A stretch of DNA of 9,152 nt from Micavibrio sp. UBA1664 (GTDB lineage Bacteria > Pseudomonadota > Alphaproteobacteria > Micavibrionales > UBA1664), in the NCBI GenBank assembly GCA_002320485.1, contig DCKW01000081.1:1-9152 (forward strand), read 5' to 3'. Under the pieces are notes generated by a model that saw only the letters and a list, made by a program, of their open reading frames with translations, made no database searches and had not been told where the DNA came from. A program made the translations under genes and the position numbers. This document shows positions 1 to 6,184 of the stretch, one piece after another; positions within the stretch are counted from its first letter, which is position 1, and each line of letters begins with the position of its first letter.

Positions 1-778
1 GTACGCGTGATCCGCGCATCCCGACACAGGCCCCGACAGGGTCAAGGGAAGGGTCATTGGCGGCAACGGCAAATTTTGCACGGGAACCGGGATCGCGGGC
101 AACAGCCTTGATTTCGATAATGCCTTCGTAAATTTCAGGCACTTCCTGTGTAAATAATCCAGCAAGGAAACCCGGGTGAGAGCGGGACATAAAAATTTGC
201 GGTCCGCGTTGTTCCTGACGGACATCATAAATATATCCGCGAACACGGTCACCTACACGGAACGCTTCACGCTGGATGGTTTCATCACGACGCATATAAG
301 CTTCGGCACGCCCTAGATCAACCGTTACGTTACCGTACTCAACGCGTTTTACGACGCCGTTTACAATTTCACCAACGCGATCTTTAAATTCCTCGTACTG
401 GCGGTCGCGCTCTGCACCGCGGACTTTTTGAATAATCACCTGTTTAGCTGTTTGTGCGGCAATGCGACCAAAGTCAAAAGGGGGTAGCTGGTCTATCAGA
501 ACATCGCCGACAACGGCATCAGGCTTGATACGTTTTGCATGTTGCGGCAAAATTTGATGGCCTTCTTCTACTTCCTCATCGATCTCCTCAACAACTGTGC
601 GATGACGGGTCAGATCGACCTGTCCTGTTTTGCGGTCGATCACGGCGCGAATATCCTGATCATAGCCATATTTGGACCGGGCGGCCTTTTGGATAGCCTC
701 TTCCAATGCCTCCAGAACGATTTCTTTATCAATGTGCTTTTCACGGGCAACCGCATCGGCCACATGTATTAATTCCAT
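1..778 (-). CDS. nusA: Transcription termination/antitermination factor NusA, N-terminal part (gene runs off the left edge)
   Basis: I translated this by hand from the ATG at 778-776; the frame stays open for 259 codons to the window edge, so the C-terminal half is missing. NusA binds RNA polymerase and nascent RNA, promotes pausing and intrinsic termination, and acts in rRNA antitermination. Visible parts: the RNA-polymerase-binding N-terminal domain (about 1-130, starting MELIHVADAVAREK, with KAARSKYGYD near 31-40), an S1 domain (about 136-200, NGVVKRVEYGNVTVDLGRAE at 140-159), then the start of KH1 (VPEIYEGIIEIKAVARDPGSR at about 213-233) up to the RNA-binding GMRGSRV loop at 253-259. The start fits the family and has the only canonical ribosome-binding site in the window. 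It follows rimP by 35 nt, the usual rimP-nusA pairing, so the two are probably co-transcribed. Identity is secure from the domain sequence and context. Confidence 0.96.
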   Translation of the reverse strand, partial: MELIHVADAVAREKHIDKEIVLEALEEAIQKAARSKYGYDQDIRAVIDRKTGQVDLTRHRTVVEEIDEEVEEGHQILPQHAKRIKPDAVVGDVLIDQLPPFDFGRIAAQTAKQVIIQKVRGAERDRQYEEFKDRVGEIVNGVVKRVEYGNVTVDLGRAEAYMRRDETIQREAFRVGDRVRGYIYDVRQEQRGPQIFMSRSHPGFLAGLFTQEVPEIYEGIIEIKAVARDPGSRAKFAVAANDPSLDPVGACVGMRGSRV

Positions 779-787
779 TTTTCCAAA

Positions 788-793
788 CTCCTT
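788..793 (-). promoter_or_regulatory. Shine-Dalgarno sequence of nusA
   Basis: AAGGAG on the minus strand, 9 nt before the nusA ATG. It fixes the nusA start. It is the only strong ribosome-binding site I find in front of any gene in the window. A second AGGAG overlaps the rimP stop codon (TAGGAG) but is too far upstream to serve nusA directly. Confidence 0.8.
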
Positions 794-813
794 TTAATTA
801 AGTCTTTCTACTC

Positions 814-1353
814 CTAAACGCTGTTGTTTTGCAAGGCTTTCAATAAATCATCGGAGGCAACAAGCCGTGCCATCGATAGATTTTGCCATTGCAATTGTAG
901 CGAACCTCGCTCCTGCGTTTTTATCGTGATACCGTTATCATCTGTGTTCTCAATAAATCCGCGGAATTTTCTTTGCCCGTTTTCGTCAGGACGTTTGCAT
1001 TCTAATTTTGCCTCAAAACCTTTGAAGCGGGAAAAATCCCGTTTATCCGTTAAATGACGGTCCAGGCCTGCAGAACCAACTTCAAGAACATAAGAATCCG
1101 TGATCGGATCTTCAACATCCATGCTGGCTGAAATGGTATTGCTCACAATTTTACAGTCATCAACTTTTAATTTTGATCCATCCTTGGGTTCAATTGAAAT
1201 CACCAGAATGGCGCCGCGTTTCGGATCGGCACCGCCAAATGCCACACGGATCAGGCGATAGCCCATATCCTCGACAATAGGTTTGATAATCGGGGCAAAT
1301 CGACCGTCAGGATCAATCAAGTCTTTTAGTTCTGTAGTTTGTGTTTCCGTCAT
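814..1353 (-). CDS. rimP: Ribosome maturation factor RimP
   Basis: A 179-residue RimP (old name YhbC/YlxS family), which binds the 30S subunit and assists its late assembly in the cytoplasm. The N-terminal alpha/beta domain (about 18-100) holds IVEDMGYRLIRVAF (26-39), the equivalent of the usual 'LGYELVDVEF' segment, and the signature YVLEVGSAGLDRHLT (88-102). The family consensus here is LEVSSPGLDRPL, so S-to-G, P-to-A and P-to-H changes are visible. A C-terminal SH3-like domain (about 108-175) follows, with KFRGFI (129-134). The ATG at 1353 gives about 18 residues before the conserved core; the next Met (30) would cut into it, so this start is favoured. It has no Shine-Dalgarno sequence: only 9 nt separate the ATG from the U-tract of an intrinsic terminator. 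Unless a promoter overlaps the hairpin or the gene itself, expression requires read-through of that hairpin. It is followed by nusA, as in most bacteria. Confidence 0.95.
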   Translation of the reverse strand: MTETQTTELKDLIDPDGRFAPIIKPIVEDMGYRLIRVAFGGADPKRGAILVISIEPKDGSKLKVDDCKIVSNTISASMDVEDPITDSYVLEVGSAGLDRHLTDKRDFSRFKGFEAKLECKRPDENGQRKFRGFIENTDDNGITIKTQERGSLQLQWQNLSMARLVASDDLLKALQNNSV

Positions 1354-1362
1354 TTTTGTATC

Positions 1363-1392
1363 AAAAAAGGCGGGTCAGTTTCCTGCCCACCT
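1363..1392 (-). terminator. Intrinsic terminator in the rimP leader, candidate attenuator (also serves the trmB 3' end)
   Basis: Read on the minus strand: AGGTGGG (1392-1386), CAG (1385-1383), loop GAAA (1382-1379), CTG (1378-1376), one bulged A (1375), CCCGCC (1374-1369), then six U (1368-1363). This gives a GC-rich stem of about 10 bp with one G-U pair and one bulge, closed by a GNRA-type GAAA tetraloop and followed directly by a U-tract. It is the clearest intrinsic terminator in the window. It ends 9 nt before the rimP ATG and lies about 30 nt downstream of a promoter candidate. It could end trmB transcripts, attenuate rimP-nusA, or both. From memory, predicted terminator-type leaders upstream of rimP have been described in other bacteria; I could not test membership. 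Confidence 0.85.
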
Positions 1393-1420
1393 GAAATAAT
1401 CATATTCAAGTTATAAGGGG

Positions 1421-1449
1421 AAAATAGAGTAGAGCGTGATAAAAATCAA
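1421..1449 (-). promoter_or_regulatory. Candidate sigma-70-type promoter for the rimP-nusA leader
   Basis: On the minus strand, TTGATT (1449-1444) and TATTTT (1426-1421) are separated by exactly 17 bp, with a C before the -35 as in the alphaproteobacterial CTTGAC pattern. Transcription would begin near 1414, giving a leader of roughly 50 nt to the terminator U-tract and 60 nt to the rimP ATG. It lies in the only gap between trmB and rimP. Each hexamer has four of six consensus matches, so this is a moderate prediction. Confidence 0.5.
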
Positions 1450-1453
1450 GTTT

Positions 1454-2125
1454 TTATTTGCGTTGAAATTTGAGCCAGTAGATTGTTTCACCGCCAAGTG
1501 CCTTTTTCATGTAGCGCGTTTTGTCGAGCGGCCAGTCATCGGGAGGGATCAGCCAGTCATCTTGCGATTTTGCCGTCCATGAAAAAGCAGGATGGTTCCA
1601 TGTATGCTCATGCATCCAGTTCGCGAGATTTGAAACATCGGTCGACATGATAAATTGTCCATTCGGTTTTAGTATGCGCGCCATGTCGTCAAGGCTGTCA
1701 TCTTGCACAAAGCGGCGTTTATGATGGCGGGTTTTCGGCCACGGATCCGGATTGAGGAGATATATGCGGTCAATCGACGCATCAGGAAGCGCGTCAATCA
1801 AATGCCGCGCGTTATCATCCCAGATTTTCAAATTGCCAACCGTTTTTTCCAGTGAGGCGAGGAGGGCGGCGATACCGTTTACAAACGGTTCGCAACCGAT
1901 AAAATGAATGTTTGGCCGTGCCTGACACATTGCAGAGAGAAACTCCCCGTTACCAAAACCTATCTCCAGCCAATTTTCATTATTTTCGTTAACTAGATTA
2001 TGAAGAGATGTAATTTTATAATTTTCTATAAAATCTTTATCCAGTAATGATTGTCGGTATGATGTAAGAGGTTTTCCCTTACGACGTCCGTGAAATCTGT
2101 GTTTTATTAATTTATCTTCAGCCAT
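1454..2125 (-). CDS. trmB: tRNA (guanine-N7-)-methyltransferase TrmB
   Basis: A 223-residue class I (Rossmann-fold) SAM methyltransferase that forms m7G at position 46 of tRNA variable loops. The SAM-binding motif I is LEIGFGNGEFL at 53-63, followed by GCEPF (77-81) and DDNA (103-106). The family signature NPDPWPKTRHHKRRF lies at 125-139. The C-terminal TRYMKKALGGETIYWLKF (203-220) matches the substrate-binding tail, where many homologues have TkfE/TrYE instead of TRYM. The lysine/arginine-rich N-terminus (KHRFHGRRKGKPL, 8-20) is also typical of the family. Length is normal. It starts 16 nt after the metK stop, so it is almost surely co-transcribed with metK, which makes its methyl donor. No clear Shine-Dalgarno precedes the ATG. 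Its transcripts probably end at the 1363-1392 hairpin. Confidence 0.96.
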   Translation of the reverse strand: MAEDKLIKHRFHGRRKGKPLTSYRQSLLDKDFIENYKITSLHNLVNENNENWLEIGFGNGEFLSAMCQARPNIHFIGCEPFVNGIAALLASLEKTVGNLKIWDDNARHLIDALPDASIDRIYLLNPDPWPKTRHHKRRFVQDDSLDDMARILKPNGQFIMSTDVSNLANWMHEHTWNHPAFSWTAKSQDDWLIPPDDWPLDKTRYMKKALGGETIYWLKFQRK

Positions 2126-2141
2126 GTCCGAGGCTTTATAA

Positions 2142-3305
2142 TTATTTCAGATTATTATGCAAGCTATCAACGAGATCGGTTTTCTCCCAACTGAAATGGC
2201 CTTCATCTGTTGGTTGGCGTCCGAAATGCCCGTAGGCTGATGTCGGAACATATATAGGTTTGTTCAATTGCAAGGTTTCGCGGATACCGCGGGGGGATAA
2301 ATTAAAAGATTTTTGAATTGCATGCGAGATAGCTTGCCATTCGACCTTGCCTGTGCCATGGGTGTTAACATACACAGAAATGGGGCGTGAAACACCGATT
2401 GCATAGGATAGCTGTATTGTGCAACGCTCTGCCAGATCGGCGGCAACTACGTTTTTAGCAAGATAGCGTGCGGCATATGCCGCCGAACGGTCAACCTTTG
2501 TCGGGTCTTTTCCTGAGAAGGCTCCACCACCATGGGGGGCTGCTCCTCCATAAGTGTCGACAATAATCTTACGGCCCGTTAGTCCTGCATCACCTACAGG
2601 GCCACCAATGACAAATTTTCCTGTGGGATTGATGTGATAGTCAATTTCGCCTGTCATTAACTCTTCAGGCAGAGTATCCATGATAACGGGCTTAACGATT
2701 TCAATGATATCCTGTTGCGACAGACCTTCTTCATGTTGTGTCGATAGTACAACAGACTTGATCGCCTGAAGTATTTCTTTGTTATATTCCAGAGAAACCT
2801 GCGATTTAGCATCAGGACGTAACATTGGTAATGTCCCATTTTTTCGCAATTTCGCGAGATTTCTGACCAACATGTGCGAGAAATGAATTGCGGCAGGCAT
2901 ATAGGCGGGGGTTTCCTTGCACGCATAGCCAAACATGATGCCTTGATCGCCTGCACCTTCGTCTTTATTTTCTCCAGCATCAACGCCTTGTGCAATATCC
3001 GGTGACTGTATGTTCAGAAAATTATAAAATTGCAGATTTTTGTCACTAAATGCGCCTTCGGTGTATCCTATTTCGGCGACAATTTTTCTTGCAATCGATT
3101 CAATATCTGCAGTTGTGTATGATTTAGTAGACCGAATTTCCCCCCCGACAATTAATTTGTCATTCATTGCCGCCGTTTCACAGGCCACGCGGGCATTCGG
3201 GTCATCAACAAGGAAAAAATCCAGAATGGCATCTGATATTCTGTCGCAGATTTTATCAGGATGCCCTTCCGATACGGATTCACTTGTAAAAATATAATTT
3301 TGCAT
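2142..3305 (-). CDS. metK: S-adenosylmethionine synthetase (methionine adenosyltransferase)
   Basis: It makes S-adenosylmethionine from methionine and ATP with release of phosphate and pyrophosphate; it is a cytosolic tetramer in characterised bacteria. At 387 residues it is of normal length. Visible motifs: GHPDK (14-18) with the catalytic His, GAGDQGIMFGYA (117-128), RPDAKSQV (163-170) and the glycine-rich GGGAFSGKDPTKVDR (259-273). I start it at the ATG at 3305 (MQNYIFTSESVSEGHPDK); the open frame extends one codon further to a TTG at 3308, which is unlikely to be used because MetK proteins begin just before this motif. No Shine-Dalgarno is present; the start follows a T-rich run (CTTTTTTG). 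It sits 31 nt after the XRE regulator and 16 nt before trmB, so it probably belongs to an xre-metK-trmB transcript. I see no SAM riboswitch. Confidence 0.97.
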   Translation of the reverse strand: MQNYIFTSESVSEGHPDKICDRISDAILDFFLVDDPNARVACETAAMNDKLIVGGEIRSTKSYTTADIESIARKIVAEIGYTEGAFSDKNLQFYNFLNIQSPDIAQGVDAGENKDEGAGDQGIMFGYACKETPAYMPAAIHFSHMLVRNLAKLRKNGTLPMLRPDAKSQVSLEYNKEILQAIKSVVLSTQHEEGLSQQDIIEIVKPVIMDTLPEELMTGEIDYHINPTGKFVIGGPVGDAGLTGRKIIVDTYGGAAPHGGGAFSGKDPTKVDRSAAYAARYLAKNVVAADLAERCTIQLSYAIGVSRPISVYVNTHGTGKVEWQAISHAIQKSFNLSPRGIRETLQLNKPIYVPTSAYGHFGRQPTDEGHFSWEKTDLVDSLHNNLK

Positions 3306-3336
3306 CAAAAAAGAGTGCGTGATGCGCCGATTTGAA

Positions 3337-3777
3337 TCAAGTTTTCTTTTTTCTTTTGGCGTTTGCTAAAGCTTTCAAAACATCAAGTATTTCACGACGC
3401 TCTTCCGCGGATTCTACAGAATTATATATTTTGAGTAATTCTGTCGCTTCTTTACTGCGGGCAGGATCGCGAAGCAATTTATCTTGCTTAATGTCAGAAA
3501 CAGCAATAACCGGAGCTTTTTCAGCATTTGTCAAGCCTGTTAGAAATGACATAAGAGGGGTATCGAGGATTTCGCACATATCGATCAGTCTGCTGACGCT
3601 GACTTTATTGCGTCCTGATTCATATTTTTGAATTTGCTGGAATGTCACACCGACAGAGTCTCCCAGCTCTGTTTGGCTCAGGCCCTTGATGTCACGGTAA
3701 GCTTTAACACGCAATCCTATGATACGGTCTCTTTCATCAGGGGCGTCTTTTGTTTTCTGTTTTTTAAGAGCAGACAT
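3337..3777 (-). CDS. XRE-family helix-turn-helix transcriptional regulator between lnt and metK
   Basis: A 146-residue cytoplasmic DNA-binding protein. Residues about 20-80 are a Cro/C1-type HTH domain: IIGLRVKAYRDIKGLSQTEL, then the recognition-helix segment VGVTFQQIQKYESGRNKVS (42-60) and LIDMCEILDTPLMSFL. The SQTELGDSVGVTFQQIQKYE pattern is typical of a widespread alphaproteobacterial subfamily. The C-terminal part (about 105-146) is charged and helical-looking, ending in a lysine-rich tail (AKRKKKT), with no ligand-binding domain I recognise. From memory, an XRE gene in this position beside metK is seen in several alphaproteobacteria, so it is a conserved neighbour and not a phage remnant. 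Its target is unknown to me; control of metK and/or itself is the simplest inference, supported by inverted repeats in its own leader. A weak GGA lies before the ATG; no strong ribosome-binding site. Confidence 0.9.
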   Translation of the reverse strand: MSALKKQKTKDAPDERDRIIGLRVKAYRDIKGLSQTELGDSVGVTFQQIQKYESGRNKVSVSRLIDMCEILDTPLMSFLTGLTNAEKAPVIAVSDIKQDKLLRDPARSKEATELLKIYNSVESAEERREILDVLKALANAKRKKKT

Positions 3778-3807
3778 GGTTTTCCAATCTTTATTATTAT
3801 TATAATT

Positions 3808-3833
3808 ATTTTCGTGGGAAAATACGAATGTAT
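3808..3833. repeat. Overlapping inverted repeats upstream of the XRE gene, candidate operator
   Basis: Three short perfect inverted repeats overlap: ATTTTC-GTGG-GAAAAT (3808-3823), TTCGT-8 nt-ACGAA (3811-3828) and ATAC-GAAT-GTAT (3822-3833). They lie between the promoter candidate (3848-3875) and the xre ATG at 3777, inside the predicted 5' leader. XRE-family repressors commonly bind short dyads in their own control region, so an autoregulatory operator is plausible. The flanking DNA is very AT-rich (ATT repeats at 3791-3810), so chance dyads are expected here and the assignment is tentative. Confidence 0.35.
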
Positions 3834-3847
3834 GTTTCTTGTAGACT

Positions 3848-3875
3848 ATTAAAATAAATTGCCAAGGTGTTTCAA
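3848..3875 (-). promoter_or_regulatory. Candidate sigma-70-type promoter for xre-metK-trmB
   Basis: TTGAAA (3875-3870, five of six consensus matches) and TTTAAT (3853-3848, five of six) are spaced 16 bp apart on the minus strand. Transcription would start near 3841, leaving a leader of about 63 nt that includes the inverted repeats at 3808-3833. It lies in the 169-bp gap after lnt, the largest complete intergenic gap in the window. I find no clear intrinsic terminator after lnt in this gap, so read-through from the upstream operon remains possible. Confidence 0.55.
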
Positions 3876-3946
3876 CATCTTTTTTATTTTATTATGTCCG
3901 TTAAATCGTATTGATAATAATGAAGAAGCAAAATTAGACGATATCT

Positions 3947-5317
3947 TTAGCGTGTTTTAATGACGTCGGTATGATTAAGACCTGTAAGATTAGCAACCTT
4001 ACCATCAGGTAGAATAATGCCACTTAAGCCGTTGCCTGATAACCGAAATATTACTTTTTTATTTTCTATGGCACGTAAGATAGCATGATCAAAATGTTGG
4101 TAAGGCCCTGCAGTTTTGCCGAACCATGCATCGTTCGTAATATTAAGAATAACAGCATCAGGATTAGCATTATTTGCATAGCTTGAAAAAATTATTTCGT
4201 AGCATATCAGGGGTAAAAATTGAAAATTTCTACCTGTCAGTTCAATATTTTTAGGAATAGGTCCGTTACGGAAATTGCTGACACCCGTAATTGTATCGAG
4301 TCCTAAAGGCATATATTCACCGAACGGCACTAAATGATGTTTGTTATAAATGTCATTGATTTCACCATTTTTATCCAGAACGGCCAATGCATTGAAATAG
4401 CCCTCCTGTGTCTGGTAGAGATACCCTGTAATCAGATAACTGTTATCAGGTAGATTATTTAAAAAGCTATAAAATTTCTGTTGTAATTCCGGATAGGTTA
4501 GCAATGACTGCGATATCGCTGTCTCCGGCCAAATAATGATATATGGATCGGACGTTGTAACCGCCTCGCGCGACATATTAATATACCGATCAAGGTTTCG
4601 TTCGATGTATTGGGGAACCCATTTTTCCTTTTGCGGAATATTAGCCTGCACCATAATGACATTGGAGGGTATTGATGAGATTGAGGGGGAATGGCCGAGC
4701 GGAATAAGTTCTGTTAACAATGCAAAAGTAGCAAAAACAACCACACTAACCATTTTGTATTGTTTAAGATAGAGAGTGATGAAAGCCGGAATGCAGGAAA
4801 AAATAACAATCAGTGCATTGAGGGGATAAAACCCTATGATTGGAAGCAGGGCCATTCCTGTATCATTATGCAGAAATCCATGAATAGGCATATTCCAAGG
4901 AAATCCGGTAAAAAGAACACTACGGATCATGTCCATTACGATTAATACAGCCATTATCGGGATAACACGATAACGTGTTATTAATCCTGTCAATGCAAAT
5001 AAAGCGGTCGGCGCAATACACAACAGTAGGGGTAAGCCGGCAAACGAGAGGGGGAGGGCCCACCACCAGTGTTCAATCTCTACAAAAAGGCTACTTGATG
5101 TCCAATATAAACCGACAAGATAATAGCCAAAAAAAAATAAAAAGGCATATATAGCTGTCTGTACCGGCCCTCTTGCTAGTTTAACGAGATAATAAAGTAA
5201 CAGGCTGTAACCAAAAGCCATTATTGGCCATGCATATACAGGTGCCATAGCCAGTGCCGAAAGGCATCCCGCGCAAAATAGAATTGTTTTAGGATTATTC
5301 TTCAGTAAAGGCTTCAC
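3947..5317 (-). CDS. lnt: Apolipoprotein N-acyltransferase, short at the C-terminus
   Basis: Lnt adds the third acyl chain to the N-terminal cysteine of lipoproteins in the inner membrane. The start is a GTG at 5317, inside the last codons of corC (23-nt overlap); the next ATG (residue 24) would delete part of the first membrane helix. Residues 10-210 are hydrophobic and form several membrane segments (roughly 10-33, 53-75, 84-112, 116-137, 155-184, 187-207). A nitrilase (carbon-nitrogen hydrolase) domain occupies about 218-445 with the catalytic triad E265 (IIWPETAIS), K326 (YNKHHLVPFGEY, also E334) and C372 (LICYEIIF), followed by NITNDAWFG (392-400) and RLSGNGLSG (425-433). It is 456 residues, whereas the family is usually about 500 or more. 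It ends soon after the nitrilase domain at DVIKTR, without the customary C-terminal membrane helix. The active site looks intact, so I call it a gene and not a pseudogene. Confidence 0.92.
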   Translation of the reverse strand: MKPLLKNNPKTILFCAGCLSALAMAPVYAWPIMAFGYSLLLYYLVKLARGPVQTAIYAFLFFFGYYLVGLYWTSSSLFVEIEHWWWALPLSFAGLPLLLCIAPTALFALTGLITRYRVIPIMAVLIVMDMIRSVLFTGFPWNMPIHGFLHNDTGMALLPIIGFYPLNALIVIFSCIPAFITLYLKQYKMVSVVVFATFALLTELIPLGHSPSISSIPSNVIMVQANIPQKEKWVPQYIERNLDRYINMSREAVTTSDPYIIIWPETAISQSLLTYPELQQKFYSFLNNLPDNSYLITGYLYQTQEGYFNALAVLDKNGEINDIYNKHHLVPFGEYMPLGLDTITGVSNFRNGPIPKNIELTGRNFQFLPLICYEIIFSSYANNANPDAVILNITNDAWFGKTAGPYQHFDHAILRAIENKKVIFRLSGNGLSGIILPDGKVANLTGLNHTDVIKTR

Positions 5318-6164
5318 GGGCCTTGTCCAGATTTCTGATTTTTAAGCGATTAATGCGTCGCGGGCCGGCATCCAAAATTTCGAATTCCAATCCGTTCTCA
5401 TGTTCTATGATCTCGCCGCGGGCAGGAATGCGTCCTGCAATTGAAAAAACCAGGCCACCAAGCGTGTCGGCCTCTTCATGATCGTCTTCGCTGAATATTT
5501 TATCAAAACGATCTTCAAATTCTTCCAGCTCAACACGCCCTTCGGCCAGGATGGTTCCGTCTTGTCTTTCCAATAATATATTATGGCTTGAGGTATCGTA
5601 CTCGTCTTCAATCTCACCGACGATCGTTTCGATAATATCACCGAGTGTGACAAGACCGTCTATACCACCATATTCGTCTACAATCAAAACCATATGTTTG
5701 CGATTTTCCTTCATAAACAAGATAAGGTCTGAGACTGCCATAGCCGGTGAAACAATCGGTATAGGTCTTATTAATTCTGAAATAACCACTTTATGACCGT
5801 TAGCCAGTTTCGCCAGAATATCCTTAATATGGATGGTTCCTGTAATATCGTCCAACTGGTCCTTATAAACCGGGATACGACTATATTGATATTCAGAAAG
5901 TAATTTCATCAATTCTTCTTGTGATGACGATTCCTCGATGGCGATGATATCAGCGCGCGGGACCATAACATCCTCAACTGTTTCATCCTGTAGTTTGAGA
6001 ATATTTACAATCAATGTCTTTTCATGAGAATCGTTTTGTAACGCACCGGCATCGGAAATATGATCGTCATGATCCTCCATAATTTCCTCAATCGCCTGTT
6101 TTAGCGATTGATTATCATTTCGGGAGCGGAATATCTTGCGGATCACGTTATTCATATACAGCAT
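5295..6164 (-). CDS. corC: CBS-pair / CorC_HlyC domain protein (CorC-like, no membrane domain)
   Basis: A 289-residue protein with two CBS repeats (about 62-120, starting VEDVMVPRADIIAIE; and about 128-186, with HMVLIVDEYGGIDGLVTLGDIIETIVGEI at 157-185) and a C-terminal CorC_HlyC (transporter-associated) domain at about 200-280 (GRVELEEFEDRF at 209-220, ADTLGGLVFSIAGRIPARGE at 232-251). It lacks the DUF21 membrane domain found in longer relatives, so it should be cytosolic or peripheral. The E. coli homologue CorC was linked to magnesium/cobalt efflux, and the alphaproteobacterial gene is often labelled hemolysin C; neither function can be read from the sequence. The N-terminal 50 residues are acidic and low in conservation. 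Alternative ATGs at 6164 and 6155 (residue 4) are both possible; neither has a Shine-Dalgarno. It follows ybeY by 20 nt and overlaps lnt by 23 nt, the usual ybeY-corC-lnt order. Confidence 0.9.
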   Translation of the reverse strand: MLYMNNVIRKIFRSRNDNQSLKQAIEEIMEDHDDHISDAGALQNDSHEKTLIVNILKLQDETVEDVMVPRADIIAIEESSSQEELMKLLSEYQYSRIPVYKDQLDDITGTIHIKDILAKLANGHKVVISELIRPIPIVSPAMAVSDLILFMKENRKHMVLIVDEYGGIDGLVTLGDIIETIVGEIEDEYDTSSHNILLERQDGTILAEGRVELEEFEDRFDKIFSEDDHEEADTLGGLVFSIAGRIPARGEIIEHENGLEFEILDAGPRRINRLKIRNLDKAREAFTEE

Positions 6165-6184
6165 TGTTTACATTAATATTGGCA

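Noticed and set aside
539..772. Plus-strand open frame of 77 codons opposite nusA
   Set aside because: It is antisense to clear nusA coding sequence that reads through with strong family motifs; it has no recognisable domain or ribosome-binding site.
2657..2995. Minus-strand open frame of 112 codons inside metK in another frame
   Set aside because: metK is intact across the region with all motifs, and the alternative frame has no family resemblance.
3306..3308. TTG at 3308-3306 as the metK start
   Set aside because: It adds one residue before an ATG that gives the normal MetK N-terminus, and no ribosome-binding site favours it.
3310..3336. Terminator between xre and metK (short GCG-CATCA-CGC stem before a T-run)
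   Set aside because: The stem is only 3 bp and separated from the T-run by several bases; too weak to call.
3332..3631. Plus-strand open frame of 99 codons opposite the XRE gene
   Set aside because: It is a shadow of the conserved HTH gene; the translated sequence is serine/leucine-rich without recognisable domains.
3778..3946. Possible SAM riboswitch ahead of xre-metK
   Set aside because: The predicted leader is about 63 nt and very AT-rich; I cannot find the conserved blocks of SAM-I, SAM-II or SAM/SAH types. The 31-nt xre-metK gap is too short for any of them.
6168..6173. ATGTAA start-stop minimal ORF just before the corC ATG
   Set aside because: A six-base match is expected often by chance in AT-rich spacers and nothing else supports a regulatory role.
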